NCBI RefSeq assembly: GCF_001509585.1
Contig: NZ_LNCI01000001.1
Span: forward strand, 186,001-250,000
DNA length: 64,000 nucleotides
Origin: Tropicimonas marinistellae
Lineage (GTDB): Bacteria; Pseudomonadota; Alphaproteobacteria; Rhodobacterales; Rhodobacteraceae
Direction of reading: 5' to 3'
The translations under genes and the position numbers were made by a program. The notes under the pieces were generated by a model. It was not told where the DNA came from and made no database searches. It saw nothing but the letters and a program-made list of their open reading frames with translations. Below, one piece after another: positions 8,837 through 18,797 of this stretch. Within the stretch, counting starts at the first letter, position 1, and each line of letters begins with the position of its first letter.

Positions 8837-9877
8837 TCAGAGCCTTGCGCTGCGCAGCCGTGAGAGCCGTATGAACAGCCGTTCAACCAACGCCATCTGG
8901 GGGGCGGTCTGCCCGGCGGACCTCAGCGCGAGATCGGTGTCCACAAGCTGCGGCAAGGCGCGTTCAAGGCGCATCAAACCCCAGTCTTGCGCCTGCCGGA
9001 TCATTCGGTCGCGGCGTGGGCCGAACACCGGCGGTCGCTGTCGCGCGAGGCCGGCGGCCGGTCCTTTCGGGTCTGCGGCAGCGGCATGCAGGGCGCGGAA
9101 ATGCCGTGTCGCGGCGATGATCAGTCCAACTGGAGTTTCGCCCTGGCCGCCGAGTTTCTGCATCAGCGGTCCGACCCGCGCCGCCTGGCCCTCGGCGACT
9201 GCATGCAGCAGGTCATCGGTCGCCGCCTCAATGGTTACAGGAGCCAAATCCGCGATTTCGGTGCTCGTCAGGGGTTCCGGATCGGCGATCTTATAGAGCG
9301 AGATCTTCTCCAGCGTTTGACGAAAGTCCCCGGGGTCCAGCGCGCGCGCGAGCGCATCCAGATCCTCCATCGCCTCAGGCAAAACCTGCGCGAGTCCAGC
9401 GCGCCTGAGTTCTGTCTCGATTTCTGCCCGGCTGGGCGGGTCGTCGTAGATCGCGGCAGAGAGCGCATTTCCGGCGCTCTCGAAGAGCTTGCGAAGCTTG
9501 GAGCGGGCGGGCAGGGGGCCTGCAGTTGCGACGATCATCGCGTCGCCCGCCTGCCAATCTTCCAGGGCTGCTTGCAATGCCGGCGTCGTGCCGTCGCCGG
9601 CGTCTTCTACGAGCACAGCGCGGGGGCCGGGGAAAAACCCGACAGCTTTCACCGCGTCGAGCAAAGCGGCGGGATCGCGCCGCAAGTCGGTCGCGGCAAT
9701 TCGGCTGAGGCGCATTTCCTCCTCGCCGGTCGGACCCACAAGCGCAGCGATCATGTCTTGCCGCTTCAGGGCCACGCGCATCGCATCCGCCCCGTAGATG
9801 AGAACGCCTGCCCGGGCCGGATCAGGCCGCGCGAAGAAAGCACTGGCATCGCGCGTGGACAGTTTCACGGCAGCCAC
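8837..9877 (-). CDS. holA: DNA polymerase III delta subunit (clamp loader)
   Basis: A 346-residue HolA. It belongs to the AAA+ clamp-loader fold without a functional Walker A; the delta subunit opens the beta clamp. Recognisable are the N-terminal VLIYGADAMRVALKRQDMI, the domain II/III segments and a C-terminal helical collar. The start is GTG at 9877, inside the last 13 bases of lptE, so translation is coupled. The lptE-holA adjacency after leuS is conserved across Alphaproteobacteria. Confidence 0.93.
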   Translation of the reverse strand: MAAVKLSTRDASAFFARPDPARAGVLIYGADAMRVALKRQDMIAALVGPTGEEEMRLSRIAATDLRRDPAALLDAVKAVGFFPGPRAVLVEDAGDGTTPALQAALEDWQAGDAMIVATAGPLPARSKLRKLFESAGNALSAAIYDDPPSRAEIETELRRAGLAQVLPEAMEDLDALARALDPGDFRQTLEKISLYKIADPEPLTSTEIADLAPVTIEAATDDLLHAVAEGQAARVGPLMQKLGGQGETPVGLIIAATRHFRALHAAAADPKGPAAGLARQRPPVFGPRRDRMIRQAQDWGLMRLERALPQLVDTDLALRSAGQTAPQMALVERLFIRLSRLRSARL

Positions 9878-10365
9878 CCATCGGCGCTGGCCAACAACCG
9901 AGCGACCAGTTGATCCGCGAGTACGACCATCAGGCGCTGCTCGGCATCGGTCTGGGAGGCACGCGTGGCGACAGTCGTGCCGATCGCCGAATAGGAGGTG
10001 AAGCTGTTGACCTGCCCAGAGGTCAACACCCTGCCGGTCGCCCGGTCGGTGATGCGATAGCGGATCGTGCCCGTCAACTGGTAGCGGAGCGTCTCCTGGT
10101 CCGGCGTAACGGCCAGCCCCTCGCTGTCGGTGTCGATCTCGTAGGCCAGCGCAAATGGCGCAGCGTCGGTTGCGCGGCCAAGACGGTCTTCGAAATGCGC
10201 CACGAAGGTGTAGCCGTCCCGGTTGCCGGGGGCGTCGGCCAGTATCTGGCCGTGAAGACGGTCGCCGGCGCCGCCGGGCGCATAGACAGGCGTGAACCCG
10301 CAGCCCGACAGGCAGGCTGCCGCCGCGAGTGCGGCGAGGACTTTCCGGCGGTCAGACCACGACAT
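9865..10365 (-). CDS. lptE: LPS-assembly lipoprotein LptE
   Basis: A 166-residue lipoprotein with signal peptide and lipobox LSGC (acylated Cys at about 22), followed by [10 protein letters not shown], the typical start of mature LptE-like proteins. LptE plugs the LptD barrel and helps deliver lipopolysaccharide to the outer leaflet. Its 5' end overlaps leuS by 14 bases and its 3' end overlaps holA by 13, fixing a leuS-lptE-holA operon. Assignment rests on this neighbourhood and on the N-terminal motif, since the family diverges strongly in sequence. Confidence 0.88.
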   Translation of the reverse strand: MSWSDRRKVLAALAAAACLSGCGFTPVYAPGGAGDRLHGQILADAPGNRDGYTFVAHFEDRLGRATDAAPFALAYEIDTDSEGLAVTPDQETLRYQLTGTIRYRITDRATGRVLTSGQVNSFTSYSAIGTTVATRASQTDAEQRLMVVLADQLVARLLASADGWLP

Positions 10366-12955
10366 TCACGATTCGTCCGGGCACGACGATCAGCTTTCTG
10401 GGTACTCCGCCATCGAGCGCTTTCACAACCGCCGGATGTTCCAGTACCAGAGACTCCACCACGGTCTTGTCGGCGTCCTTGGCGACCTCCAGCTCGCCGC
10501 GCCGCTTGCCGTTGATCTGGATCGGCATCGTGATCGAATCGTCGACAAGCAGCGCTGGATCGGCCTTGGGCCAAGCGGCTTGCGCGACCAGCCCTTCGCC
10601 GTCGAGCATCGACCAGACCTCTTCCGCCAGATGCGGCGTCATCGGCGACATGAGCTGTGCCATGGTCCGCAGGGCCGTCGCCTTCGCGCTGGCGCTGGCC
10701 TTTGATTTCGCGATGGTGTTGGTGAAGCCGTAGAGCTTGGCGATGGAGGTGTTGAAGGCGAATCCCTCGATTCCCTCCGTCACGTCGGCGATGGCGCGGT
10801 GGGTGGCCTTCTCCAGGGCCCGGTCCTCCTCGGAGGCGCCCTGCGGGGCCACCTCGTCGGCCCGCTGGCGGACCTCGTCCGCCAGACGCCAGACCCGACC
10901 GAGATGCTTGAATGCGGCCTCGGCACCGGCGGCGGTCCATTCGACATCGCGCTCCGGCGGGCTGTCCGACATCACGAACCAGCGGGCCGTATCCGCGCCG
11001 TATTGCGTCACGATGGAAACCGGGTCCACCACGTTCTTCTTGGATTTCGACATCTTGGCGGAGGGGACCACCTCGACCAGTTCGCCGGTCGTCTTGAGTG
11101 TGACGCCCTCCTCGCTTCGCACGACGTCTTCTGGCAGGTGGTAGACCGGGCGGTCGTTCTCGTCGCGGGTCAGGTAAATCTCGTGTGTCACCATGCCTTG
11201 GGTGAAGAGCGCGTTGAATGGCTCCTTGCATTTCTCCGGCAGGTGCCCGGTCAGGTGCATGGCGCGGGCATAGAAGCGCGAGTAGAGCAGGTGCAGGATC
11301 GCGTGTTCGATGCCGCCGATATACTGGTCGACGTTCATCCAATACGCGGCATCCGCCGCCACCGTCGGTGTCTCCGCGTGGGGGGCGGTGAAACGGGCGA
11401 AATACCAAGAGGAATCCACGAACGTGTCCATCGTGTCGGTTTCGCGTTTTGCAGGCTCGCCGCAGGAGGGGCAGGGCACGTCGCGCCAGGACGGATGACG
11501 GTCCAGCGGGTTGCCGGGGACCGAGAAGTCGATCGGTTCGCCTTCCTCGTCGTATGGCAGTTCAACGGGCAGGTTCTCCCGCTTCTCCGGCACGACGCCG
11601 CAAGCCTCGCAATGCACCACCGGGATCGGGCAGCCCCAGTAGCGCTGACGGGACAATCCCCAGTCGCGCAGGCGGAACTTGGTGACGCCCTCGCCCAAGC
11701 CCCTCTCCTCAAAAAGGTCGATGGCAGTGGCGACGCCCTCGTCACCGGTCTGCACCTCGGCGCCGGCGAATCCCCTGACGTAGGCGACACTCTCGGATTT
11801 CGCGGGCACATAGGCCTCGCCGCCGTCCTCGGGTGCGATAAAACCGTCCTCGGGCGCAATCGGCGCGTAGGTCGAGATGACGGGAAGGTCGTACTTGCGG
11901 GCGAATTCCAGGTCGCGCGCGTCGTGAGCCGGGCAGCCAAAGATCGCGCCGGTACCATAGTCCATCAGGATGAAATTGGCGATGTAGACGGGCAGGTCCC
12001 ACTCTGCGTCGAGCGGGTGGCGGACCCTGAGGCCGGTGTCGAAGCCGCGTTTCTCGGCTTTTTCAAGTTCCTCCTCCGAGGTGCCCGTGCGGCGGCATTC
12101 GGCGCAGAACTCGGCGATCTCCGCGTTCCCCTCCTCCAGCGCCTTGGCCAGCGGGTGGTCGGGCGAGATGCCGATGAAGCTTGCGCCCATCAGCGTATCT
12201 GGCCGGGTCGTGTAGACCTCGATCTTCTCGAATCCCTCCGGCGCGTCCAACGTCTCGAAGGCAAACTGAAGGCCGCGGCTCTTGCCGATCCAGTTGGCTT
12301 GCATCAAGCGCACCTTTTCCGGCCAGTCGGTCAGACCGTCCAGCGCCTCCAGCAGCTCTTCGGAGAAATCCGAGATCTTGAAGAACCACTGCGTCAGTTC
12401 CTTGCGCTCCACCAGCGCGCCGGAGCGCCAGCCGCGCCCGTTCTCGACCTGCTCGTTGGCCAGCACCGTCATGTCGACCGGGTCCCAGTTGACCACGGCG
12501 CTCTTGCGGTAGATCAGCCCCGCGTCGAGCATGTCGATGAACATGCGCTGCTGCTGGGCGTAGTACTCAGGATCGCAGGTCGCGAACTCGCGGGACCAGT
12601 CGATGGACAGGCCAAGGGGCTTCATCTGGTCCCGCATGTCGGCGATGTTGGAATAGGTCCAGTCCTTGGGATGCCCGCCCGAGGCCATTGCCGCGTTCTC
12701 TGCCGGCATTCCGAAAGCGTCCCAGCCCATTGGGTGCAAGACGCTGAAACCGCAGGAGGATTTGTAACGCGCGATGACGTCGCCCATGGTGTAGTTACGC
12801 ACATGGCCGATATGGATGCGCCCCGACGGATAGGGGAACATCTCAAGCACGTAATACTTCGGCTTGTCCGGATCGCGGACGGCCGAGAAGCATTCGGCTG
12901 CCTCCCAGGCGGCCTGCCACTTGGGTTCGATCTCGGATGGGATAAGGCGGGACAT
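10352..12955 (-). CDS. leuS: Leucyl-tRNA synthetase
   Basis: A class Ia synthetase of 867 residues. HIGH is at residues 48-51 within [15 protein letters not shown]. The CP1 editing domain carries the TTRPDTLMG segment, and the KMSKS motif reads [13 protein letters not shown]. It charges tRNA-Leu and hydrolyses mischarged products. The start at 12955 ([13 protein letters not shown]) is preferred to an ATG six codons upstream because GAGG lies 7 bases before it. It overlaps lptE at the 3' end. Confidence 0.98.
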   Translation of the reverse strand: MSRLIPSEIEPKWQAAWEAAECFSAVRDPDKPKYYVLEMFPYPSGRIHIGHVRNYTMGDVIARYKSSCGFSVLHPMGWDAFGMPAENAAMASGGHPKDWTYSNIADMRDQMKPLGLSIDWSREFATCDPEYYAQQQRMFIDMLDAGLIYRKSAVVNWDPVDMTVLANEQVENGRGWRSGALVERKELTQWFFKISDFSEELLEALDGLTDWPEKVRLMQANWIGKSRGLQFAFETLDAPEGFEKIEVYTTRPDTLMGASFIGISPDHPLAKALEEGNAEIAEFCAECRRTGTSEEELEKAEKRGFDTGLRVRHPLDAEWDLPVYIANFILMDYGTGAIFGCPAHDARDLEFARKYDLPVISTYAPIAPEDGFIAPEDGGEAYVPAKSESVAYVRGFAGAEVQTGDEGVATAIDLFEERGLGEGVTKFRLRDWGLSRQRYWGCPIPVVHCEACGVVPEKRENLPVELPYDEEGEPIDFSVPGNPLDRHPSWRDVPCPSCGEPAKRETDTMDTFVDSSWYFARFTAPHAETPTVAADAAYWMNVDQYIGGIEHAILHLLYSRFYARAMHLTGHLPEKCKEPFNALFTQGMVTHEIYLTRDENDRPVYHLPEDVVRSEEGVTLKTTGELVEVVPSAKMSKSKKNVVDPVSIVTQYGADTARWFVMSDSPPERDVEWTAAGAEAAFKHLGRVWRLADEVRQRADEVAPQGASEEDRALEKATHRAIADVTEGIEGFAFNTSIAKLYGFTNTIAKSKASASAKATALRTMAQLMSPMTPHLAEEVWSMLDGEGLVAQAAWPKADPALLVDDSITMPIQINGKRRGELEVAKDADKTVVESLVLEHPAVVKALDGGVPRKLIVVPGRIVNVVV

Positions 12956-13043
12956 CGCGCTACCTCGGCTCACGTGCGTTCATGCGTTGCGCGGCTTGAT
13001 AAGCGCGCCGCCCGTCAGCGTCCAGAGCGGGATTGCCCGCAGC

Positions 13044-13535
13044 CTAGAGCGCCGAATGCTTGATCCGGAGTTGGCGGGCGCGGGAGAGGATGGCATCCTC
13101 GATCGCGCGCACCGTGTCCGGGTCGGCCGGTCCGGCGCGAGACGCCAGCGCCACTTTCAGCGAGCGGGCGTCGAGCGCAGGGTCGGTCACGTAAACGGTG
13201 GCGCGGTAGGCGGTGCGCCCACCGGGCGGCGTGCCGTAGCCCATGACGATGATACCCGAGAACGGGTCGACACGTTCCACTGGCATGAAGTTCAGCACGT
13301 CCAGCGAGGCGTTCCAGATATAGCGGTTGACCTCGAGCGTCGTGTTGGGGTCGTCGATATTGCTGAACAGGTCCCAGATCGTGTCCCGCTCCCGGCCATA
13401 GTCGTCAAGTGCGGGGTTGAACTCATCGGGCACGTTCGCAGGGTTGGTATCGGTAATCGGATTGCTGCTGCAGGCGGCCATGAGGAATGCCAGGCCAAGT
13501 GCGGCGCTGGTCCGCCTCACATGCTGAATGGTCAT
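13044..13535 (-). CDS. DUF3576-family lipoprotein
   Basis: A 163-residue protein with an N-terminal signal and lipobox (FLMAACSS), so an envelope lipoprotein. The mature part contains WDLFSNIDDPNTTLEVNRYIWNASLDVLNFMPVERVDPFSGII, typical of the alphaproteobacterial DUF3576 family that often lies immediately upstream of leuS. Function is unknown; linkage to lptE suggests an envelope role. The start could also be the MM pair at 13556/13559. 13535 is preferred because GAGGG precedes it and the signal peptide begins there. Confidence 0.8.
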   Translation of the reverse strand: MTIQHVRRTSAALGLAFLMAACSSNPITDTNPANVPDEFNPALDDYGRERDTIWDLFSNIDDPNTTLEVNRYIWNASLDVLNFMPVERVDPFSGIIVMGYGTPPGGRTAYRATVYVTDPALDARSLKVALASRAGPADPDTVRAIEDAILSRARQLRIKHSAL

Positions 13536-13773
13536 GCCGTTTCTGCCCTCATCCATCATTTTCGCAAGGTCTATCCGAGCGCTCACTGCCCCACAAGTCC
13601 TTAGGAGTTCGGCAGGGTTCCGCCACTGTGGCAAAGCTGCACCAAAAAACGCGGCCGGATTAAGCAATTCCAACGCTGGCTTGCAAAAGAGCGACCGTAG
13701 AGCGAGACAGTTGCGCATACCCAATTCGGATTCCCGGGTTGTGGTGGAATCTTGAAATACACGAGGGAAAACG

Positions 13774-14940
13774 ATGAAAAAGGTTCTTCTCGCTTCGACC
13801 GCCCTGGTCGCCTTTGCAGGCGCCGCGGCTGCTGAAGTCTCTCTCTCCGGCTCGGCTGAAATGGGTGTTGTTGGCGGCAAAGGCCAAGATGCTCAATTCT
13901 TCCAGGACGTTGATGTCAGCTTCGCTATGTCGGGTGAAACCGACGGCGGCCTGACCTTCGGCACCAAAGTCGATCTGGACGAGGCCGGGAAGCTGGGCGA
14001 CAGCTTCTCCAACCAGGGCGTGGCGATCTACGTCTCCGGTGAGTTCGGCACGGTGACGCTGGGCGACACCGACTCGGCCTTCACCTGGGCCGTCGACTCG
14101 ATCGATAGCTGGGGCAACCCCGGTTCGATCGACGATTCGGAAACCGCGCACTTCGGTCGCCAGGGCGACTTCCTGAAGGGCACCGCCTATGACGGTCAGG
14201 TTCTCCGCTACGACTACACCTTCGACGCCTTCGGCTTCGCGGTGTCGTTGGAGCAGGACGACAGCTCCGACTTCGAGCGCACGACGTTCGACGCTGATGG
14301 CAACGTTGATTCGGTCGAAGACGCTGGCGACTACCAGTGGGCCGTCGGTGCTTCCTGGTCGCCTGAACTCGGCGGCGGCACCCTTGACCTCGGCATCGGT
14401 TACGAATACGCGCCGAACGGCGCCATCGGGTTCGACCTGACCGACGCTGCAGCTCTCGACCTGTTCGAGTCCCTTGCGGCAGCCGACTTCACCGACGATG
14501 AGATTGCGGCACTCGAGACGTTCTTCGGCATCGACTACGACGCCGTCGACAACTCGTCGTTCCTCGTCAACCTCGGCGAAGACGTGTCCTCCTGGGGTCT
14601 GTCGGCTGGCTACAGCACCGACAACGGCCTGAGCATCGGTGGCGTCTACGCTGACTTCTCGGGTGACGACCTCGACTCCGGTTCCTACTGGGGCCTCGGC
14701 GCTGGTTACGCGTTCGAAGAGTTCTCGTTCCACGTGAACTACGGTGAGCATTCCTTCGAAGGCGACGGTGGCGGCGCGTTCGACTCGACCGGTTACGGTG
14801 TTGCCGCTGGCTACGACCTCGGCGGTGGCCTCAGCGTTCTTGCCGCCTACGGCAACTCCGACGTCGACATCAAGATCTTCGACGAGAAAGCCAAGACGGA
14901 CTTCGACACCTACTCGCTGGGTCTGAGCATGTCCTTCTGA
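13774..14940 (+). CDS. Outer-membrane porin, Rhodobacter type
   Basis: A 388-residue precursor with a 20-residue signal peptide (cleavage near AAA-EVSLSG), then an acidic beta-strand pattern. The EVSLSGSAEMGVVGG start and the terminal aromatic YSLGLSMSF are porin signatures. The sequence is very D/E/G rich and lacks Cys. It forms a trimeric channel for small hydrophilic solutes. GAGGG precedes the ATG. Codon use is strongly biased (highly expressed), which is why a 598-codon frame is open on the opposite strand. A strong terminator follows directly. Confidence 0.93.
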   Translation: MKKVLLASTALVAFAGAAAAEVSLSGSAEMGVVGGKGQDAQFFQDVDVSFAMSGETDGGLTFGTKVDLDEAGKLGDSFSNQGVAIYVSGEFGTVTLGDTDSAFTWAVDSIDSWGNPGSIDDSETAHFGRQGDFLKGTAYDGQVLRYDYTFDAFGFAVSLEQDDSSDFERTTFDADGNVDSVEDAGDYQWAVGASWSPELGGGTLDLGIGYEYAPNGAIGFDLTDAAALDLFESLAAADFTDDEIAALETFFGIDYDAVDNSSFLVNLGEDVSSWGLSAGYSTDNGLSIGGVYADFSGDDLDSGSYWGLGAGYAFEEFSFHVNYGEHSFEGDGGGAFDSTGYGVAAGYDLGGGLSVLAAYGNSDVDIKIFDEKAKTDFDTYSLGLSMSF

Positions 14941-14964
14941 TCTCCGGATCGGAAAGTTCTTTGG

Positions 14965-14996
14965 AAAGAGCGGGCATTCGCCCGCTCTTTTCTTTT
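14965..14996 (+). terminator. Strong rho-independent terminator of the porin gene
   Basis: AAAGAGCGGG and CCCGCTCTTT pair perfectly around a short CATTCG loop (14965-14990), followed by TCTTTT. It lies 25 bases after the porin stop and insulates the sulfotransferase gene. Confidence 0.92.
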
Positions 14997-15044
14997 GCGG
15001 GAGAACGATGGTAGCAGAACGGGTGAGCAAACACCGGTGCCGAC

Positions 15045-16517
15045 GTGCTTCCACTGAACCCATCGAAGATCCAGTCAGACTTCCGCCGCGCCATGACGTT
15101 GTTGAAGGCCGGCAAGCGCGACGACGCTCAGGCGATGCTGCAGTCGTTGCACAACAGCGGCGCAGTGCTTCCGGAGATCGAGTTTCAGCTCGGCCGAATG
15201 GCACTTGCAGCAGGTCGTACGGACGTGGGTATCGCGCATCTGGAAACGGCCGACGCCCGCCGGCCTGACGAGCCGACGATCCTCGAAGCGCTCGCGGGCG
15301 CATATGCGGCGGCGGGACTGAACGAGAAAGCCCTGGCAACCTATGACCGCTGGAGTGCGGTGCAACCGAAATCCGCCAACCCATTGATCGACAAGGCGTT
15401 GCTGCTGCAACGTCAGGGCGCAATGGAGGAGGCTGAGACCGTCTTGAAACGGGCAATGAAGCGCGATCCTCGGCGCGGCGAGATTTATCGGATGCTGGCC
15501 GTGAGCCGCAAGCTCAAGCCCGGCGATCCGCTGATCCGTACCATGAAGAAGGCCGAATCCGACAAGCACCAGTCGCCCGAGGCCCGCGTGCAGCTTCAAT
15601 TCGCATTGGCGAAGGCGATGGAAGACACGGGAAAAACCGATCACGTCTTCCGCTACCTCAAGCCTGCAAATCGCGCCATGAAATCCGCGTATCGCTTCGA
15701 TATTCGCAGCCGAAAGGCGGAGGTCGACGGCTTGATCCGCGCATTCTCAGGGGAGGACTTCACGCCCATCTCCGCGGCTGGAAACGGTTTTGCACCGATC
15801 TTCGTTACCGGTTTGCCCCGCTCCGGGACCACACTCGTGGAGCAGATCCTCAACGCGCATTCACAAGTGAGTGCTGCTGGTGAGCAGCCCCACGCGCTGC
15901 GCCTTGCCTATGATATTCTCGGTGGCCCGCGTTCCGGCTTCTCCAAGGCAAGGTCTCTCGATGAGGAAGACTACCGGCGTTTCGCGTCTGATTATGAAGA
16001 CGCGATGCGCGCCGCGATACCGTTTGACCGGATCGTGACCGACAAGGCGATCCAGACCCATCTGATTATCGGATTCCTGAAGCGGGCGCTGCCCGATTCC
16101 AAGGTTATCGTCGTGCGCCGCGACCCGCGTGACCTGCTGTATTCGATTTACAAGAACATGTTCGCGCCTGGCACGCACCGATACGCATACGACCTTGAGG
16201 ACCTGGCCGGCTACTATGCGTCTTTCGTGCAGATACTGGATTTCTGGCGGCGGACGCTTCCGGACGGTTTCCATGAGTTGCACTACGAGGAGCTTGTGGC
16301 ACACCCCGAAGAACAAACACGCGCATTGGTGGCCGCGGCCGGCCTCGAGTGGGAAGATGGCTGTCTCGATTTCCATGCTGCAAAAGGAGAGGTGAAGACT
16401 CTCTCGGTCAGCCAGGTGCGCCAACCCATTTACAGGTCTTCTGCTCGGGCTTGGGAGAAATACGCCGCCGACCTTGCTCCGCTTACCGCGGCGCTGGAGC
16501 GGGAAGGAGTGCTGTGA
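15045..16517 (+). CDS. TPR-repeat sulfotransferase family protein
   Basis: A 490-residue two-part protein. Residues 1-190 are helical TPR-like repeats (KAGKRDDAQAMLQSL, GLNEKALATYDRW, GAMEEAETVLKRAMKRDP). From about residue 245 a sulfotransferase domain begins with the PAPS 5'-phosphosulfate loop VTGLPRSGTTLVEQIL. The 3'-phosphate segment VIVVRRDPRDLLYSIYKNMF follows. Such TPR-sulfotransferase fusions modify proteins or exopolysaccharides; the acceptor is unknown. Start is GTG 15045, the only start after the in-frame TGA at 15024. The stop overlaps the next gene (TGATG). Confidence 0.87.
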   Translation: MLPLNPSKIQSDFRRAMTLLKAGKRDDAQAMLQSLHNSGAVLPEIEFQLGRMALAAGRTDVGIAHLETADARRPDEPTILEALAGAYAAAGLNEKALATYDRWSAVQPKSANPLIDKALLLQRQGAMEEAETVLKRAMKRDPRRGEIYRMLAVSRKLKPGDPLIRTMKKAESDKHQSPEARVQLQFALAKAMEDTGKTDHVFRYLKPANRAMKSAYRFDIRSRKAEVDGLIRAFSGEDFTPISAAGNGFAPIFVTGLPRSGTTLVEQILNAHSQVSAAGEQPHALRLAYDILGGPRSGFSKARSLDEEDYRRFASDYEDAMRAAIPFDRIVTDKAIQTHLIIGFLKRALPDSKVIVVRRDPRDLLYSIYKNMFAPGTHRYAYDLEDLAGYYASFVQILDFWRRTLPDGFHELHYEELVAHPEEQTRALVAAAGLEWEDGCLDFHAAKGEVKTLSVSQVRQPIYRSSARAWEKYAADLAPLTAALEREGVL

Positions 16518-17170
16518 TGGGGCTGGACGACATTCGAGGCCGGATTGCCAAGGCGGAGGCCGATGCGGGCAGGGCTACCGGAAGCACCACGCTCATTGCG
16601 GTCTCCAAGGTGCAGCCGCTGGAGAGGGTCGAAGCGGTGCTGGACGCCGGGCACCGGGTTTTCGGCGAGAACAGAGTGCAGGAAGCGCAGGGCAAATGGC
16701 CGGCATTCAGGGAACGCTTCGGCGGGCTGGAGCTGCATTTGATCGGTCCATTGCAGACCAACAAGGCGCGCGTTGCGATCGACCTGTTCGACGTCATCCA
16801 CACGCTGGACCGTCCGAAGCTGGCCAATACGCTCGCCCGCCTGGCGCAGGAGACCGGCCACTGCCCACCGCTCTTCATTCAGGTGAACACAGGTGAGGAA
16901 CCGCAGAAGGCGGGCATTCTGCCACGTGATGCTGACGCCTTCATTGCCGAGGCACGCGCCTTGGATCTGCCGGTTGAGGGCCTGATGTGCATTCCCCCGG
17001 TGGAGGAGGAACCGAGCCTGCATTTCGCGCTGCTTGCCAAGATCGCGGAGCGCAATGGCCTAGACGGTTTGTCGATGGGAATGAGCAGTGACTTCGAGCG
17101 AGCGATAGCGCAAGGCGCAACCCACATCCGTGTCGGCTCCGCCATATTCGGACCGCGCGATTACGGGTGA
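16517..17170 (+). CDS. YggS/PLPBP family pyridoxal-phosphate homeostasis protein
   Basis: A 217-residue single-domain alanine-racemase-like barrel. The PLP lysine sits in LIAVSKVQP near the N-terminus. Conserved FGENRVQEAQGKW, LHLIGPLQTNK and GLSMGMSSDFERAIAQGATHIRVGSAIFG match the family. It binds PLP without known catalysis and balances vitamin B6 and amino-acid pools. The ATG shares one base with the upstream stop (TGATG), and GGAAGGAG lies upstream inside the sulfotransferase gene, so the pair is co-translated. Confidence 0.95.
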   Translation: MGLDDIRGRIAKAEADAGRATGSTTLIAVSKVQPLERVEAVLDAGHRVFGENRVQEAQGKWPAFRERFGGLELHLIGPLQTNKARVAIDLFDVIHTLDRPKLANTLARLAQETGHCPPLFIQVNTGEEPQKAGILPRDADAFIAEARALDLPVEGLMCIPPVEEEPSLHFALLAKIAERNGLDGLSMGMSSDFERAIAQGATHIRVGSAIFGPRDYG

Positions 17171-17208
17171 TGGCGGGCTGTCGTATCACGCCTCCGGCGG
17201 GGATATTT

Positions 17209-17718
17209 TCAGACAGAAGAAGGGGCGGGCACGAAGAGCCGCGTTCCGGGGGCAATCCGTGCGGCGGCCCACAGCAGGTGGTCGCGGCGGAGCGCGATAC
17301 AGCCCTCGGTCGGGTGGCACTTTTTGCGCCAGATGTGCAAGAAGATCGCCGAGCCGCGCCCGAGCGTGGCAATTGGCGAGTTCCAGTCTGTCACAAGAAC
17401 GATGTCGTAAAGCGGGTCGGGTCGCCGCAGCGATTCATGCCCGAAACGGTGCGGCGCGCGAATTGGGCGGTTGTACTCCGGATCGGAGGGGTCGTCGGAC
17501 CACAGGTCGCCCGGCCTGATCGGAGTAGCCCAGGGGGCGGGACGCGCGAGCCTGTCCGGACGGTACAGCGTATGAACGATGTGGTGGATGCCGCACGGGG
17601 TGGCACCGTCGCCTTCCCGTTTTGCTGTGCTGAGGCCTCCGCGCCCGACGGCAACGGGAAAATACCGGCCCTTGAAACGCAATCCGCGCGGCGTGAGGAC
17701 GAGATCTTCAGGGGTCAC
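17209..17718 (-). CDS. L,D-transpeptidase (YkuD-domain) family protein
   Basis: A 169-residue catalytic domain without signal peptide or LysM. The active-site region reads HIWRKKCHPTEGCIALRRDHLLW, with catalytic Cys in the S/TxGC pattern and the upstream His. It matches YkuD L,D-transpeptidases that make 3-3 peptidoglycan crosslinks, although this short form without visible export signal is of unclear localisation. Start is GTG 17718, overlapping the ribA TGA as GTGA, so it is coupled to ribA. The 3' end faces yggS with 38 bases between them. Confidence 0.82.
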   Translation of the reverse strand: MTPEDLVLTPRGLRFKGRYFPVAVGRGGLSTAKREGDGATPCGIHHIVHTLYRPDRLARPAPWATPIRPGDLWSDDPSDPEYNRPIRAPHRFGHESLRRPDPLYDIVLVTDWNSPIATLGRGSAIFLHIWRKKCHPTEGCIALRRDHLLWAAARIAPGTRLFVPAPSSV

Positions 17719-18797
17719 AGGAGATGTCCGGATTTCGCCGCCTTTGTCGCGAGATACGTGGCGTTCTCCTTGGTGTGACCGACCTTGAGCGGGACCCGTT
17801 CGATCACTTCTACACCCTGCGCTCGCATCATGTCGATTTTTGCCGGGTTGTTGGTCATCAGGCGGACACTGGAAAAACCCATCTCGCGCAAAAGCGCCGC
17901 GCCAATGCGAAAGTCTCGCTCGTCGTCTTCGAAGCCGAGCCGATGATTGGCTTCGACCGTATCGAAACCTTGATCCTGAAGACTGTACGCGCGCATCTTG
18001 TTGGCAAGACCGATACCGCGACCTTCCTGATTGAGATAGAGCAGAATACCCGCGCCTTCCTGCCCCATGGCGGCGAGCGCGGCGCGTAATTGCGGGCCAC
18101 AGTCGCACTTGAGCGATCCGAGCAAGTCACCTGTGAAACAGGCGGAGTGCAGGCGCGCGAGCACTGGCTGGTCGCGGTCCGGTTGACCAACCTCGACGGC
18201 GTAGTGCTCTTCTCCCCCGTCGTTGGGGCGGAATATGTGCAACCGGCCAGCGCGCGCGAGTTCCATTGGAAGCCGGGCCGAGACGACCTCCGCGTATGTC
18301 GCGGCGTTACGTGGTACGTCATCGGTTGCGAGGTCGAGGGTCGTCAGGTCGAGCGCGGTCGCGTCTTCCGAGCTCCTCAATGGACGTAGCAGGATGGCTG
18401 GCAGTAGGCGTGCCTCCTTGGCCAATGCAATGGCCGAACGATGCAAGTTGGCCGATCCGTCGCGTTCCGTTCGGAACGGGCCCTTCATCGGGTCGGAAAG
18501 GTCGTCGGCAGGGTCGGCAACGGATTGGGCCCAACTCAGGGTAGCGCCCGGCGCAAGAACGATCCGGGCGAGGTCGCCGTCGTAAGGTCTTGCTTTCAGG
18601 GTCTCCGCACGACGCGCCGTGATGGCAAGCACGGCGTCTGCGCCTGTGGTGAGTTCTTCAAAGCGGATCGGAGTCAAGGTTTCGACAGCGGCGACGAGTG
18701 CGGAGGTGCCATCCGCGGTCAGGCACACGGGCAAGCCCATCCGTAAATCCGCGCGTGCGCGTGCGCGGCGTTCGGCGGGAGAGGGGGATAGGCTCAT
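17715..18797 (-). CDS. ribA: GTP cyclohydrolase II with long N-terminal extension
   Basis: A 360-residue protein. The C-terminal 200 residues are a complete GTP cyclohydrolase II. The zinc cysteines lie in SACFTGDLLGSLKCDCG, the catalytic NQEGRGIGL segment follows, then MTNNPAKI and GVEVIERVPL. It opens the imidazole ring of GTP in the first step of riboflavin synthesis. The first 150 residues resemble the fold slot of RibB in bifunctional RibBA, but the acidic DDEDRENEGD motif is absent, so DHBP synthase activity is not expected. The start at 18797 (MSLSPSPAERR) fits the 5' end. It is coupled to the L,D-transpeptidase gene. Confidence 0.92.
   Translation of the reverse strand: MSLSPSPAERRARARADLRMGLPVCLTADGTSALVAAVETLTPIRFEELTTGADAVLAITARRAETLKARPYDGDLARIVLAPGATLSWAQSVADPADDLSDPMKGPFRTERDGSANLHRSAIALAKEARLLPAILLRPLRSSEDATALDLTTLDLATDDVPRNAATYAEVVSARLPMELARAGRLHIFRPNDGGEEHYAVEVGQPDRDQPVLARLHSACFTGDLLGSLKCDCGPQLRAALAAMGQEGAGILLYLNQEGRGIGLANKMRAYSLQDQGFDTVEANHRLGFEDDERDFRIGAALLREMGFSSVRLMTNNPAKIDMMRAQGVEVIERVPLKVGHTKENATYLATKAAKSGHLL

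Noticed and set aside
8035-8886. 283-codon minus-strand frame overlapping the GST gene
   Set aside because: Different frame from the GST, rich in Arg/Gly and overlapping the flavoprotein 3' end; no motif.
10799-13063. 754-codon open frame on the plus strand opposite leuS
   Set aside because: Arg/His/Gly-rich antisense translation without recognisable motif; leuS on the other strand carries HIGH and KMSKS.
13660-15456. 598-codon open frame on the minus strand across the porin gene
   Set aside because: It mirrors the highly biased codons of the porin (frame has no domain, repetitive V/G/E composition). The plus-strand product has a clear signal peptide, RBS and terminator.
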